Positions 22,079 to 34,000 of a DNA stretch of 64,000 nt are shown here, one piece after another. Below the pieces are notes generated by a model. It saw only the letters and a list, made by a program, of their open reading frames with translations. It made no database searches and had not been told where the DNA came from. Source of the stretch: Mactromeris polynyma (Eukaryota; Mollusca; Bivalvia; Venerida; Mactridae); assembly GCA_032209605.1 (NCBI GenBank), contig JASFXZ010000028.1:9546981-9610980 (forward strand), in the 5' to 3' direction. Each line of letters opens with the position of its first letter. Within the stretch, counting starts at the first letter, position 1. The translations under genes were made by a program, and so were the position numbers.

Positions 22079-23203
22079 AAGCGGGCTTATAAGAAGGCCA
22101 GACAAACTGGCAATGACATAAATGTAGCTGCATTCAAGTCTCTGCAGAAAGACGTCCAGTATCAATGCAAGAAAGCGTACAACAACTACGTCAACGATAT
22201 AGTGTCTAGTGATAAGAACCCGAAAAAGTTATACACCTTCATTAACAACAGGTAAGGTCTAATCCACCTCGAGACTCTTTATAGAAGGATCAAAACAGTT
22301 GAGGACACCAAGGCCCTGCAAGATGACTTACAGAAGCTGGAACATTGGGAGACTGACTGGCAAATGCAGTTCAATCTGACCAAGTGCGAGGTACTACGGT
22401 TCACTCGCAGGAAGTCTGCCATCCATGCCACATACAAAATAGATGGGCAAGACCTCAACATCGTGGAGAATGGGACGTATATGGGGGTGACTCTCAACAA
22501 CAAGCTGTCATGGAACAATCACGTTGGTGCCACCTCCAAAAAGGCCAATAACCGCCTATTATTCTTGAGAAGAAATATCACCAGGTGCCCTCCGGATGTG
22601 AAGGCTCAATGTTACAAGACCTTGGTGAGACCAATATTGGAGTACGCTTCGCCAGTGTGGGATCCTCATACCAACAGCAACATTGAAAAATTGGAGGCAG
22701 TCCAAGGACGAGCAGCGCGCTTTGTAACTGGTGACTACAAGACCACAATCAGCACGACAGACATGATGTCCAAGCTACAATGGCCTCCCCTGCAAGATAG
22801 GCGCATAGATGCCAAAATCATCATGATTTACAGTATTAGCCATTTCCTTGTTGATATCCCTACAGCTACCTTTCCCCACTCATCAGCACCACTGTCAACC
22901 AGAGGCCACACCCTGAGGTACTTGGTGCCATTTTGCCGTACAGACACATATAAGTACTCCTTCTTCCCTTCGGGTATTCGCCTATGGAACCAGTTGCCGG
23001 AGTCTATTGCCACAGCCAGACCCTTGACACGTTCAAGGCTAGGCTCGTGGCCCACCATCAGTGACAACACATCTTGTTTTTATCCGTTTTTAAATGCACT
23101 AGTTCTACCTTCACAACGACCGTGTACAGTTTCACTTGTGTGTCGATGCTCCAGGGTGGGCCCTGCACAATATTTGGAAGAAGAAAAAGAAGAACTATTC
23201 TGA
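22079..23203 (+). pseudogene. internally deleted CR1/Jockey-like LINE ORF2
   Basis: From about 22079 one frame reads a Lys-rich pre-RT segment (KRAYKKARQTGND... to KKLYTFINNR). It stops near 22253, and another frame resumes with TKALQDDLQKLEHWETDWQM then FNLTKCEVLRF and the reverse-transcriptase thumb and C-terminus (residues such as LSWNNHV, NRLLFLRRN, EYASPVWDPH, FFPSGIRLWNQLPESI). The whole catalytic palm, with the YADD box, is missing between them. The 3' half is open for 279 codons, so the deletion may be fairly recent. It is intergenic, upstream of the MIC26/27-like promoter. Confidence 0.85.
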
Positions 23204-24130
23204 TCGGAAAATGGAGTGTATGAGACAATCAGTGAAAACATGGGGTATTCAATTATTTACTACTAAAATATTGTAATCAGATACCATTATTTTAATTAAG
23301 TTTACAAACAAATAAAGAAACTGAATAATGGTCGTAAATATGAAATCCATCAAGAATGCATTTTTTTCTTACAGATGCATCCAGTTACTGGGACATGCAG
23401 AGACCTTTATAGTGTGTTCCATTGGTCCCAGCCAGTAACGAAAAGTATACACATACATTTATGTGTGTATCTAATAGATCCTCATCTTATTAATCATACA
23501 CATGGCTGTGTAATATATTCCACTGTAGATGGTCTAGAGTCGTCACATATTGAATTTGTTGTAAATTGCCTCAGGAATCAACACCAATAGATTAAACACA
23601 TACACTGTATTTTTCCATTGTACTTTGGATAAACTGAAAGTTGGCAAAGTATCTGATGTCAAATGACAAATCTGGAAATAAAGTATATACAATGTAGATT
23701 TAAATACATGTATGCCGTAACATCGACATTATATAGACTTGGTTATTATAATGTCCGAAATATATGTAAATATTTTAGCATAATCATAGAGCACATCTAT
23801 GACTAGATTTGTATTTCGAACATAAAAACATCGACTTATATTAGTTTCTAAACGACATAAAGCCATGTAACATTTATGTGTTAACTAACAATATGCAACT
23901 ACATGTATGTATATAATTCAGAGTGATAAAATGACAATATGGACCGAACGGACTGAAGTGTGGTAAATTTGTAAATATCGTCATCTGCATGTGCATCTAC
24001 ATCTTACGTCGTCTCAATCACAATTGACTGGTGAAAGTGTTTGGTCAAGAAAAAAGATAATTTGAATCATAGGAAAGATAGAAGAGTATGGATAGTTAAT
24101 AGTAAGAGATAGAACAGTTTAGTCAGCTAC
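23204..24130. other. AT-rich intergenic DNA, nothing recognised
   Basis: The first part may be the 3' UTR of the LINE that ends at 23203. Otherwise no feature could be supported. Confidence 0.4.
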
Positions 24131-24142
24131 ACCTTCGTCTCC

Positions 24143-24412
24143 TCATACCCAAGCCAATCCGGCTCCGGTGGCGGCACCGGCACAGCCTTGTGAATCATTA
24201 GAGATTATTTGTAGCTGATCTGTCTTAGACTTCTTAGAGAGAGAGAGTGTGGAGAACCTCTGCTTGACGGATGCCAAGTCAGGAGCCTCAGCTACAGTAG
24301 CTGGCAGTGTGTTCCACAGTGTGATGGTCATTGGGAAGAATATTTGTAATTGTGAACTTTCCAGGACACGCCCTAATTTTGTGATTCTACGACAAACTTG
24401 GAATGAAAACAA
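24143..24412 (-). pseudogene. C-terminal end of a CR1-like LINE ORF2, minus
   Basis: The frame contains FFPMTITLWNTLPATVAEAP and then DLASVKQRFSTL, the hallmark C-terminal tail of CR1-like reverse transcriptases. It ends in a short Gly/Ala-rich stretch. Only the last 90 codons are present. Confidence 0.8.
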
Positions 24413-24682
24413 AATACAACGAAGCGATATCGGTATTAAAACCTCTCATCAACTTGATTTCTACATTTTCCGCTTTGACAAACGTGGGCTGGAAATTATT
24501 TAAATATCTTTTATTCGCATTTCTGTTATTGTATTTAGTTCTTTTCAGGGCCTTTGTGTCAATTGTTGTTACTTTGATTGATAAATTCAGAAAGTTCTTG
24601 TTAGTAATGATCTCAATTTGTATGGTGTTCACGAAATGTTTGATAAAGTTTGCTTCTGAGTAGGATTTTGCAGTACATTATT

Positions 24683-25183
24683 GGAAACATCGAAAATAAT
24701 TTACAAGGACTCACGTCTTCGTCGGATTTGTTGTACTATCAGTGGTTGTGCGGGCTTTTTGCAGGCTACTCTCCTTTAGCATCGGGCGCTTATTCCGATA
24801 CCTTCATATTCACCTGTGAATGGAACGGTAGTGGAATCAAAGCGCTGTATGGAGCGTATTTGCAGGCCAGAAATGTGAAATTTACCTTACATTGCAGTAA
24901 ATATCGAAGGTAATACTGTTTACTTGAGCTCGCTGTGTTTGTACGCGCATTTTGAAGGCTCGAAAATGTTCAAAATGTCAAAATGTCAAAATCGGAAACA
25001 TCGAAGATTATTTATCAGGACTCGCGTCTTCGTCGGATTTGTTTTACTATCAGTGGTTGTACGGGATTTTGGCAGACCAGAAATGTGGAAAATGCGTTAC
25101 ATTATATGAAATATCGAGGGTAATACTATATTCACTTGAGCTCTCTGTGTTTGTTTGCGCAGTTTAACGGCTAGAAAATGTTA
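24683..25183. repeat. two diverged direct copies of an approximately 250-300 bp segment
   Basis: Copy 1 (about 24683-24968) and copy 2 (about 24998-25183) share GTCTTCGTCGGATTTGTT, ACTATCAGTGGTTGT, CCAGAAATGTG and CTTGAGCTC(G/T)CTGTGTTTGT. Copy 2 lacks about 90 bp. Function unknown; short frames are open but do not match between copies. Confidence 0.8.
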
Positions 25184-25199
25184 CAAATGTGAAGATGTG

Positions 25200-26579
25200 A
25201 ATGAAAATCAATGGCGGTATAAGTTTGAAATGAGTGGGAACTTTCATTTGTTTGAATTATGAGTAGGGAAACAGAAGATATCCAACTTAATCAAATTGGA
25301 ATCAAAACGGTAGTGACACGTATTCGCCAGTCAGAAATGCGATAAAATACGATTATCCCAATTTCTATAATTATAATGATCTTGAAATACAGTGCCACAG
25401 CTTGTCATGATATTCTAGTCACCAGACAAAATGTATTGTACAGTTAATGTTTTACATGTAAATATTGCATTCTTATACGGAAGTTTTCTTATGTATTCTT
25501 CCATAATGAGTTTTGATTTTTTAATATTTTATTGATACTAATTTGTTGTATGTGTTTTTGTTTATTTCATTTATCTTGTCTTTATAACTCATATTGAGAG
25601 GTTGTGCGCATGCATTACATTTTTAATATGTATATATGTATATTTGTAACAATCATGTACAAAAGGGAGACATAAATAAACGTATCTTACGACATGAAAT
25701 TTACATGAAGACTTTTGTTATATAAGTTCACTCGCAGAAATGTGAATAGCAACCCATTGGGATATTAGTCTTTTAATACGAATTCACTTCTGAAATAGAA
25801 AGTTTCAATGTGTTTATACATCTGAGGACTTTCTTAGTTTATTCCCCCTGTACTTTCGTAAGCTTAAGTTTTTGTGTAGGGCATTGTATAACATAATTAT
25901 ACAGCATGTGAAAATGGGAACGTTTTTTTTTTGGTAGACATTTTGAACACACTACGCAAAGACTAAATCAGTATATTGGATTTTAGACTTGACCTTTCTA
26001 CCACAGAGTCCAGTATTTTGCCACAAGTGTTTCGATTCATGCTGTCAATACCCGACCAGTATATCAAAGTAATATATTGGCAACTTTCGGCTATATTTTC
26101 GATTTTTAAGTCCACACGTCACGCCGTTTTATATACATAAATGTATTTGTCAGTTTTTTTCCATAGGCGTCTTTGTGCTGGAATTTGGAGTGTGTATTGT
26201 CGTTCATTTACAGCGAAATAATGAACACATTTAATAAATACATAAGTATTAATGTTAGGCCATTAATTTTGTCACTGGCGAACGCCGTGGGGTAACCTTA
26301 ATCTATTTTGAATAATACATTTACATGTAGTTATTTGTATACAAAAACAGATTCGTAATCCCTCGGTCATTATCGGGTACAACACTGCCGATCTACTTTC
26401 TATATATCTATTCTTTAGGTCTTTGTAAATGTGTTTTCATTCATATTATGAACGAGAAGCAACCCCAGTACTTATCCAAATATATTATCCTGTCTATATA
26501 ATTGTATAGATTCTAGATCTATATAAAATAATTATAATAATTTATGCAACAATTTGAATTACAAAAATAACTTCCTTCA
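25200..26579. other. AT-rich intergenic DNA, nothing recognised
   Basis: No supportable feature. Confidence 0.45.
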
Positions 26580-26712
26580 AGCAACACACTGGTCCTTTAT
26601 GCAAATGACACCACCTGTGCCTACTCTATGGGTCTTAGCAGACGTGTTCAGTCAAATTACAATAAAGAATTCAATCTCTCCAATTGTTACGACATTTGGA
26701 GAATTAAGCGCC
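26580..26712 (+). pseudogene. LINE reverse-transcriptase fragment (degenerate YADD box)
   Basis: The frame reads TLVLYANDTTCAYSMGLSRR, which corresponds to the palm motif LYADDTT with the second catalytic position changed to Asn, followed by NKEFNLSNCYDIW. It soon meets stops. A short dead fragment. Confidence 0.5.
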
Positions 26713-26770
26713 AGTCCGGGTAAGTAACACGAAAACCAGTCATTTGAGAAGCTGCACTAGAATGTGTGTG

Positions 26771-26793
26771 GAATCGTTTCACAGTCGTTCAAC
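26771..26793. repeat. perfect 23-bp palindrome
   Basis: The sequence TCACAGTCGTTC then AACGACTGTGA has 11-bp perfect arms around a single central base. Confidence 0.85.
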
Positions 26794-27308
26794 GACTGTG
26801 AGATGTAGATGTATTTTGCTATTGCAGATGACTACTTGATTGAATGTATATACATGTATAGTTGTGTTTACCTGTTTGTAATTTCTTTACATTATTTTCT
26901 CCTAATTTGACAAAACTCACGATGTCATAATTCAAGAATTTCACCCAACAGAATAAAGATCTGAAAGGCTTAGAGGCCTAGAAATAGCTCCATTTGCACC
27001 ACTATTTTAAAACAAATCTCACAGTTGGCAGGGGACACACCTCACATACCCTCCCTATCGCTGCCCCGATATTCAGGACCGCGCGACGCGCCTGCGATGT
27101 AGCATACATGTTCAAAATTAAAAAAATTGAACGGTATATCATAATTATGATGTAGATGTTATGCTTAGAAATATCCAACGAACGGCTCACAGTAAAAATA
27201 CTCCCGTGGACACAATGCCCACTTTTGCGGAAGTTAACTCTACCGGCTTTCATTGATCACGTCTGTTGTATTTTATGTTCACCCCGGGTGTTGTTTCGGA
27301 AACTGTTA

Positions 27309-27485
27309 CAGTAAAGCCTCAATAATGGGACCACCCTTGGGACCCTTGAAAACTGGTCTTATTATTGAGGACGTCTTAATTTTAAGGTTGATAAAAGAGC
27401 AAAACAGGATAATGGACTTGAAAATTGTGTTCGAAATTTTGAGGTGGTCTTATTATTGAGGTGGTCTTTAAGTGAGGTTTTACTG
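27309..27485. mobile_element. pogo-like MITE, copy c
   Basis: CAGTAAAGCCTCAATAATGG and the inverted end AAGTGAGGTTTTACTG, flanked by TA on both sides, 177 bp. Long internal palindromic similarity (TCTTATTATTGAGG). Confidence 0.85.
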
Positions 27486-27961
27486 TATTTTGATTTGAAT
27501 TTATCTAAACATTTCTATAACTTTCTTATCATGACAATACATGTATACATTTTACCGATACACATATATCATTTAACAATGATTAAGCCATTTTATTTCA
27601 AGTTTAGTATAGCCGTGTTAAGCTCGAATTCGCTACTTGAATCACAGCGGTGAAATTATGATTGATGGTGCAAGCAAGAAGTTATGTTTGCTTTAAAATG
27701 TAATAAGAACAATATTGACCAAATCAAGAGGACTACGAAATAAATACTCTTCACAAAAGTGATAAGATGACATTTTTAGGATATTGCAATTAAATATGAA
27801 CATATCAAATTGAAATTTAAGACACGGAACGTTCATTATGTCTGTAATGTTTCTACTAAGCCATAACGGTTTCTGCGCAGAAACAGCTTATTCATTGAAG
27901 TTTAGCCAATTACATAACACCACACAGAAGTAAAAAGTCACATATTAACCGAATTTCTCAT

Positions 27962-28105
27962 TACCGAGTGTGACCACCGTTTGTCTTGATAACGGCTTGG
28001 CATCTACTTCTCATTGACATAATGAAATTACAAAAAACAATTCTGGGGAATATTTGCCACTTCAGTTAATATCTGATGGTACCTGCTCTGGGTTGGATTA
28101 ACTCA
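27962..28105. mobile_element. possible decayed Tc1/mariner-like remnant
   Basis: GAGTGTGACCACCGTTTGTC followed by a segment with CTTCTCATTGACATAATGAA resembles, from memory, a widespread mariner-type sequence. No frame is open. The assignment is tentative. Confidence 0.3.
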
Positions 28106-28829
28106 TCATGGACACGATTTGGGAAGATTATCACTGGCAAATATTACTTTTGTTAAGTGTATTTTCTAAGCTTTTTACGAAAGTTGTCTATCTTAGAATG
28201 GTCCATCTTGAATTTAGACTCGAGGTAAAATCGTTAATATCGTATTAATGTAGTTTACTAGTACATAGTCCAGCCACGGACGTCACATCTCGTTTAACAA
28301 ATTAGGGAATAACTTTCTTATTTATTAACATATTTCAAGTTCGCATTCAGATTTGGAAAGAACAAAATCTTGGGATTTCAAATATATAAAAATAAATAAT
28401 AAGAGACAGAATTTAGGTGGGGGAATTCATACAAACATAGAGTGACCCTATATTCCTATTGAATTACATACAAAGTCGGTAATTTCACTGAAAAATCCAT
28501 CAAATGTTGTTGTTTAATTAGCTTTAACTTTTTCCCTTTAAAACTGTTTTGAGGTTCGCATTCACTTTCATATAAAATGTACATTTTTTTAAAACAATGA
28601 TGTTTTTAAATGTGAAATTGAAAAATAAGGCACAAAGGTTCTGTAGTTGTGTTATGAACGTACATTGATTTATTAACCCGCTTTATTAAATGTTATAGAT
28701 CATGTAACAATCTATATATTATCTAACCTTACACACAGAAACATTCGTATTGATACAACAATTTTGCTATTACAAATGAAATCAATGTACTTATTTTTAG
28801 ATCAGTTTACAAATACATTTATTCCTGTA

Positions 28830-29155
28830 AATATACGTTGTATGTCTAATACAGATACACCCATAAATATTTACAGGACGTATTCAATGCTGAATCAATA
28901 CTATATCATTCTTGCATACACGTGTCTTATGTAAGGTGTCTGTGGCTGTTTTATTTTCAGATCATCGTAACTTTTGTAGCTTTCGATCATCTCATTTATC
29001 ATTATAACTACGTTGTATAGTATGAACAAGTGCAGATGTGCAGATCAATTGTAATGTTAATTTCATACATTGTTGTTGTTTGAAGACTACATTGTAAAAA
29101 CGTTACTGTTGCTTATTGTGATATCTTTACAAATTAAATGTGATAAAACTATTAT
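28830..29155 (+). mobile_element. LINE 3' end, copy 1
   Basis: It is nearly collinear with 39330-39640, sharing TGTCTTATGTAAGGTGT, CATCGTAACTTTTGTAGCTT, CATTGTTGTTGTTTGAAGAC and TATTGTGATATCTTTACAAA, then an (ATT)n tail. In the other copy this region follows a LINE C-terminal coding tail, which identifies it as a LINE 3' UTR. Confidence 0.75.
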
Positions 29156-29305
29156 TATTATTATTATTAATTTATTATTATTATTATTTTTTATTATTAT
29201 TATAATTATGATTATTATTATTTATTTATTTATTTATTTATTATTATTATTATTATTATTTTTTTTTAAATTATAATTATGATTTTTTTTTTTTATTATT
29301 TTTTT
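29150..29305. repeat. (TTA)n / poly-T microsatellite
   Basis: TTATTA, TTTATTTA and T-runs follow directly on the LINE 3' end and probably began as its tail. Confidence 0.9.
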
Positions 29306-29309
29306 TTTT

Positions 29310-29475
29310 TTTTTTTACGTTGTATGTATGAACGTGATTGTGTAAATGTGCAGATATTTAACTTTTATTTTTTAATGTTTGATTTCTTACATTGTTGTTG
29401 TTTGAAGTCCACATTGTAAATAAGTTGTAAACACGTGAAGCTTATTGTGATATCTTCATGAAATAGAGATATTAT
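29310..29475 (+). mobile_element. LINE 3' end, partial copy 2
   Basis: It repeats ACGTTGTATG, TTACATTGTTGTTGTTTGAA, GTCCACATTGTAAA and CTTATTGTGATATCTTCA, as in the copy just upstream, but diverged and shortened. Confidence 0.7.
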
Positions 29476-29479
29476 TATA

Positions 29480-29562
29480 CAGTAAAAACTCGATAAAGAG
29501 ACCACCAATGGGTCCGCCATAAAGTGGTCTTAATATCGAGTTGGTCTCATTATTGAGTTTAG
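29480..29562. mobile_element. pogo-like MITE, fragment d
   Basis: CAGTAAAAACTCGATAAAGA and GACCACC...GTGGTCTTAATATCGAG are recognisable. The right terminus is lost. Confidence 0.65.
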
Positions 29563-29761
29563 TCATATTGTGCGTATCAGTACAAGTTTGTAATGCTATG
29601 TTTTTTTCAAGATATTAGTGTTATTTTAAACACTTCTGTGTCCCATTAATGTATGGGACTCTCAATAAAATTTCAATAATGGAAGAAACAGGTTAATAAC
29701 ACAATATAATTTTTATTTGGATAAGTACACTATAAACAATGAAATTTGGAAAAAACAATTC

Positions 29762-30891
29762 TCATAGCCTTCCACCAATTCCACCATCCTCTCGAGGATT
29801 GAATGAACCTGAAAATTAAAGCATATCAAATATTATAGGTACATGTTTAGATAAAAAAAGAATACTATAAGTGTGTAAAGATAATATTCGAACAGTTGTA
29901 ACAATCTCACTGTTAAACAATGACCCTCTTAGTTTTCTCTCAGTATTTTTTAAAGAGTTGACTTTCTCTAATACCCTAACAAAAGAGTTTAAACATTTCG
30001 GACTTTCTTATTAACCTGTAAACATTATAAACACTTAAATCAATCACGTACCTGTCGGAAATGTATATTGTTAAGGAGAAGACCTATATAAGTCTCATTA
30101 TTTGTACACGTACTATTTAGCAACTCGTTGTTTTATGCAAAATGTTGTATACTGTATTGAATTATTATGTTGTTCATAGAATGTAAATAAAAAAATGTTT
30201 AAACTAAACTATTTGTAACACGCACCAGCTATTATTGTTAAATATATTCATAAGTTAACATAACTGAACGTTTGTCTTTATTTATTGATTATATTAACAT
30301 GCGTTTGGGCTATAACTCAAAAACTTAACCAATAAACACTACAACATATTCGCTTATTTCAATTTGCGCCGGTCTTCTTTTTAAAATATATTTCTTGTCT
30401 CTAACCAGGCCGTGACATCAGGTAGATTCGTTAAATTACGTAATTCTTCTGAAATCAATCATTATTGCTTGATTTAAAATTAAGAGGAAAGCAATGACAT
30501 GTTTATGTGAAAACGCTTTATATAACGATTAACAAACAAATCTGAAGTGCCGGAATAAATCAAAGAATTTATATCTCTAAAAACACACACATTTAAAAAT
30601 ATCACGCATAAAATTGAACTTAAAATTTAACTCTAGCGTTTAACTATTCTTGTTTACATGTCGTAAACGGATGTCGAAGAAAGTCAACTCTAAATACTTA
30701 TACAAAATTTATAATGAAGAAATGTTTAAGAAGAGTAAATATATATTACCGCGGGCGTTGAATTTTAAATCACCGGGCGGGTGACGAAATAACATCGTCT
30801 GTGTATTATGGAGACAAGCAGACGATTTAAGTAAACTCTGCGTTGTCTTGGTACCATTTTGGTCACGAGGACCAATCAAACGCAATCTCAC
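29762..30891 (-). CDS. two-exon 62-residue protein, function unknown
   Basis: Exon 1 is 30891-30750 and exon 2 is 29808-29762, phase 1 on both sides (donor CGCG|GTAATA, acceptor TTTTCAG). The stop is at 29764. A minus-strand AATAAA lies at 29717-29712, 45 nt past the stop, which supports a real 3' end. The N-terminus is rich in Arg, Leu and Ser with almost no acid (MRLRLIGPRDQNGTKTTQ), as in mitochondrial presequences. The C-terminus is Gly-rich (SFNPREDGGIGGRL). I do not recognise the family. The start codon lies 150 bp from the divergent start of the EF-hand gene, so the two may share a promoter. Confidence 0.5.
29818..30749. other. intron of the 62-residue gene
   Basis: AT-rich intron with no recognisable insert. 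Confidence 0.4.
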
Positions 30892-31041
30892 AAAACCGAG
30901 TGTTTACGAAGTCGCGTTCGGCAATTTCCGGTAACATAAGTCTATAAAATTATTTTCAATAAAGTGTCTCGTTTTGTGTTTCGCAAATTAATTTCACTCT
31001 GTGTGTGGCAAATATATCAACACTGGATTATTGACCACTAA
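30892..31041. promoter_or_regulatory. probable bidirectional promoter
   Basis: This is the 150-bp interval between two divergent start codons (30891 minus, 31042 plus). It must hold both 5' UTRs and core promoters. No TATA box is obvious at a fixed position. Inferred from gene layout only. Confidence 0.4.
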
Positions 31042-34000
31042 ATGAAAATGGTAAGACTTGAATATAATTATCGAATTTTTAAACAAAATTTAAACTATAG
31101 CTACTATTAAGTTTACTTGGATGTTTCAATAGCTTTTTTGTAGTTATACACCTATTCTCAAAAATAAGCATATACTACTCTGAGAGAGTCATACTATTAT
31201 GACTATTTACAGGAACTTTTAAACGACTGTTATGCAGAAACACCTTTGATGGTATTCAGTCGTTTTCGTAACTTTTCTTAAAACATTTTCTTAAAGAAAA
31301 ATGAAATCTTACGCACGTACTAGGTGATGAAAAAGTTTTACCATTAAGGATGGATTCAAATTGCGATCAAAAACATGATTACAAATCTATTTTTCACGTA
31401 ATATTATGCACCATTCTGTATAAGAAACATGTTTATCTAAGTCAAAATGTAGATATGTGTGCGAAATTTATTACCCATCCGTGTTATAACACCGTGTACT
31501 ATGTCTGTGCTTGTTTCAAGTTGCCATTTAACATCGAAAGTTATCTACAACTTGAGACTAATCGTAAACATATCGTAAATTATTGCATTGATGGCAATAT
31601 ATAAGTAACGTACGTTTTATTGTGAATAGTGTAATTTACGGGACACATTTATAACACAAATGTGTTATTAACAAATTATATATCAAATTTTTCAATAAGT
31701 ATTGTCGTAACATAAGTGTTGTTATATGTATTGTTCGACTTGATGCAGTTCTGTTATTCATACCACTTTTTTCAACAGATTGGGTCCTTGCCATACAACA
31801 GTTCTAGCTAATTGGCGATAACATGTTCCGTAAAATGTTTATTTTGTAAGCTCGGAATGCTTACTGCTCATTTATGGCAGTGTGTGGTGAATTGAGTTAA
31901 TATAGAGTAGTTACGTGGAATGCAAATTAATACAATTCTTCACGGACCGGATAGAACGGTCGAAATCCAAGAATAGTACGGCTTCCGGCGAGAAGTTGGG
32001 TGTTAAGGGTGTTTGTGGACTGGTATCGAGGAAGAACGTTGCTAGAGGCGTTTCTGCATTACTTATGTAGAATGAAGAAAACCATTCTACAAATGAATTA
32101 CTGCATAGAAATCCTGTAAAAATATTGAAATTTATCTTTATCATTATTTTGACATTTTTTTGCTTTGCATCATTTTGCTTCAATGAAAATAAGAAAAAAC
32201 ACCAATTGGGAACGTCACAGCCAAGAAATTAACTTATCTTAAACATTCAAATCGCAATTCATTTCACAGTAAAGCATTTAATTAGATACTTAAATAACCC
32301 AAACAAAATCTAGGACAACGTTCAAATCCCCCACGCAAGTATTTTCCAATTATGAAAAACATCTATTTGAATAGTTTTATTGAATTCAAAAGTTCTTTAC
32401 AACTTTCGGATAGTCGCAAGATACCAATGCAGTATAAAGTATTAAATATTTAAAGTACAATTTATTTCTCTCAATCAGAAGGGTTCGCTTGAATACGTAT
32501 TCAAATACGGTAGGCTATCTTCATATTTTCTATCTCAATAGAATCAAGTATACAATCTTTGGGCATTCACTAGAGCGATCAAGATCGATTTTTGAATTTC
32601 ATACAATAAATTGATTTCAAGATCTATAAACACGCCGAAATCTGTTAGATACATACCGAAATCTTATTGGTAGCAAACTGTTTGGTTCATTTTATTTAAG
32701 GGTATATGGTTCAATACGTGTTTAGAATTTTAATTACCGCTTCAATATTCTATTGAAATTATGAAATACCATTAATGCCGTATATATGTTTTATAGAAAG
32801 AAATCGTATATACATAAGTCTAATCGCTTTGGAAATGTATATGATTTTGAATCCCGAGCCCTCTCACTTGAATAATACTTCGGGTGCTTTGAATTTAATG
32901 CCTTGCACATTTCAATTCTAACTCATTAAAATGTTGGAAGAGATAACATACCTGTTTATTTATCAGAGTATCTTACTATTATAAACACCATGACATTAAC
33001 AGAAGTATTCAATTTAACAGTTTCGTACATAGCAGAGGGGGGAGGAGAGGGATAGAGAGAGGGGATGTGATGTTAGAGAAGACATGTAGAGGGTAATGAG
33101 AGGGGATGCAGTGAGTGGGAAATGGAGAGGTACTGAGAGATGAGGAAATGAGTGGGAAATGGAGAGGTACTGAGAGGGGAGGAAATGAGTGGGATATATA
33201 GAGGTACTGATAGGGGAGGAAATTAGTGGGAAATGGAGATGTAATGAGGGGAAAGAAGTGAGTGGGAATGGAGAGGTACTGAGAGGGAAAGAAGTGAGTG
33301 GGGAATCGAGAGGTACTGAGAGGGGAGGAAATGAGTGAGAAATGGAGAGGTACTGAGAGGGGAGGAAATGAGTGAGAAATGGAGAGGTACTGAGAGGGGA
33401 GGAAATGAATGGGAAATGGAGAGGTAATGAGGGGAAAAGAAGTGAGTGGGGAATGGAGAGGTACTGAAAGGGGAGGAAATGAGGGGGAAATGGAGAGGTA
33501 ATGAGGGGAAAGAAGTGAGTGGGAATGGAGAGGTACTGAGAGGGAAAGAAGTGAGTGGGGAAAGGAGAGGAAGTGAGAGTGGAGCGAGTAGGAAATGGAG
33601 AGGTAGTAAGAGGGGAGAAGTGAGTAGGAAATGGAGAGGTAGTGAGAGGGGAGAAAGTGAGTGGGACATGGAGAGTGTAGTGAGAGGGGAGGAAGTGAGA
33701 GGGAAATGGAGAGGGTAGCGAGAGGGGAGAAAGGGAGTGCGATTTGGAGGGGTTGCAGATATGGAAGTGAAGGAGAGAATGATAAAGATGGAAATGGATA
33801 CAACTAATGAGGAGGAGAGTAAGGCTGAACATGGGAGTGAGATAGAATGAGAGGGGGGAGGGTAGAGGGAGAAGGTCAGTGGATTGGATACAGCGGGCAA
33901 GGGGAGAGAGAGGGAAGGGGGAGCTGCAAGAAAGTCCCTAAAACAGCAATTTAAAAAGTGCAGGGGAGGAACCGATTGTGCACAGGTCCAGGATTAATGT

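Noticed and set aside
27002..27253. 83-codon minus frame with basic N-terminus and a GTGAGC site
   Set aside because: No acceptor or second exon in phase could be found, and the residues show no pattern.
33009..33900. Three long minus-strand frames (225-272 codons)
   Set aside because: They are translations of the pyrimidine strand of the 37-bp minisatellite. All are Ser/Pro/Leu/His/Phe-rich with the repeat period and no domain.
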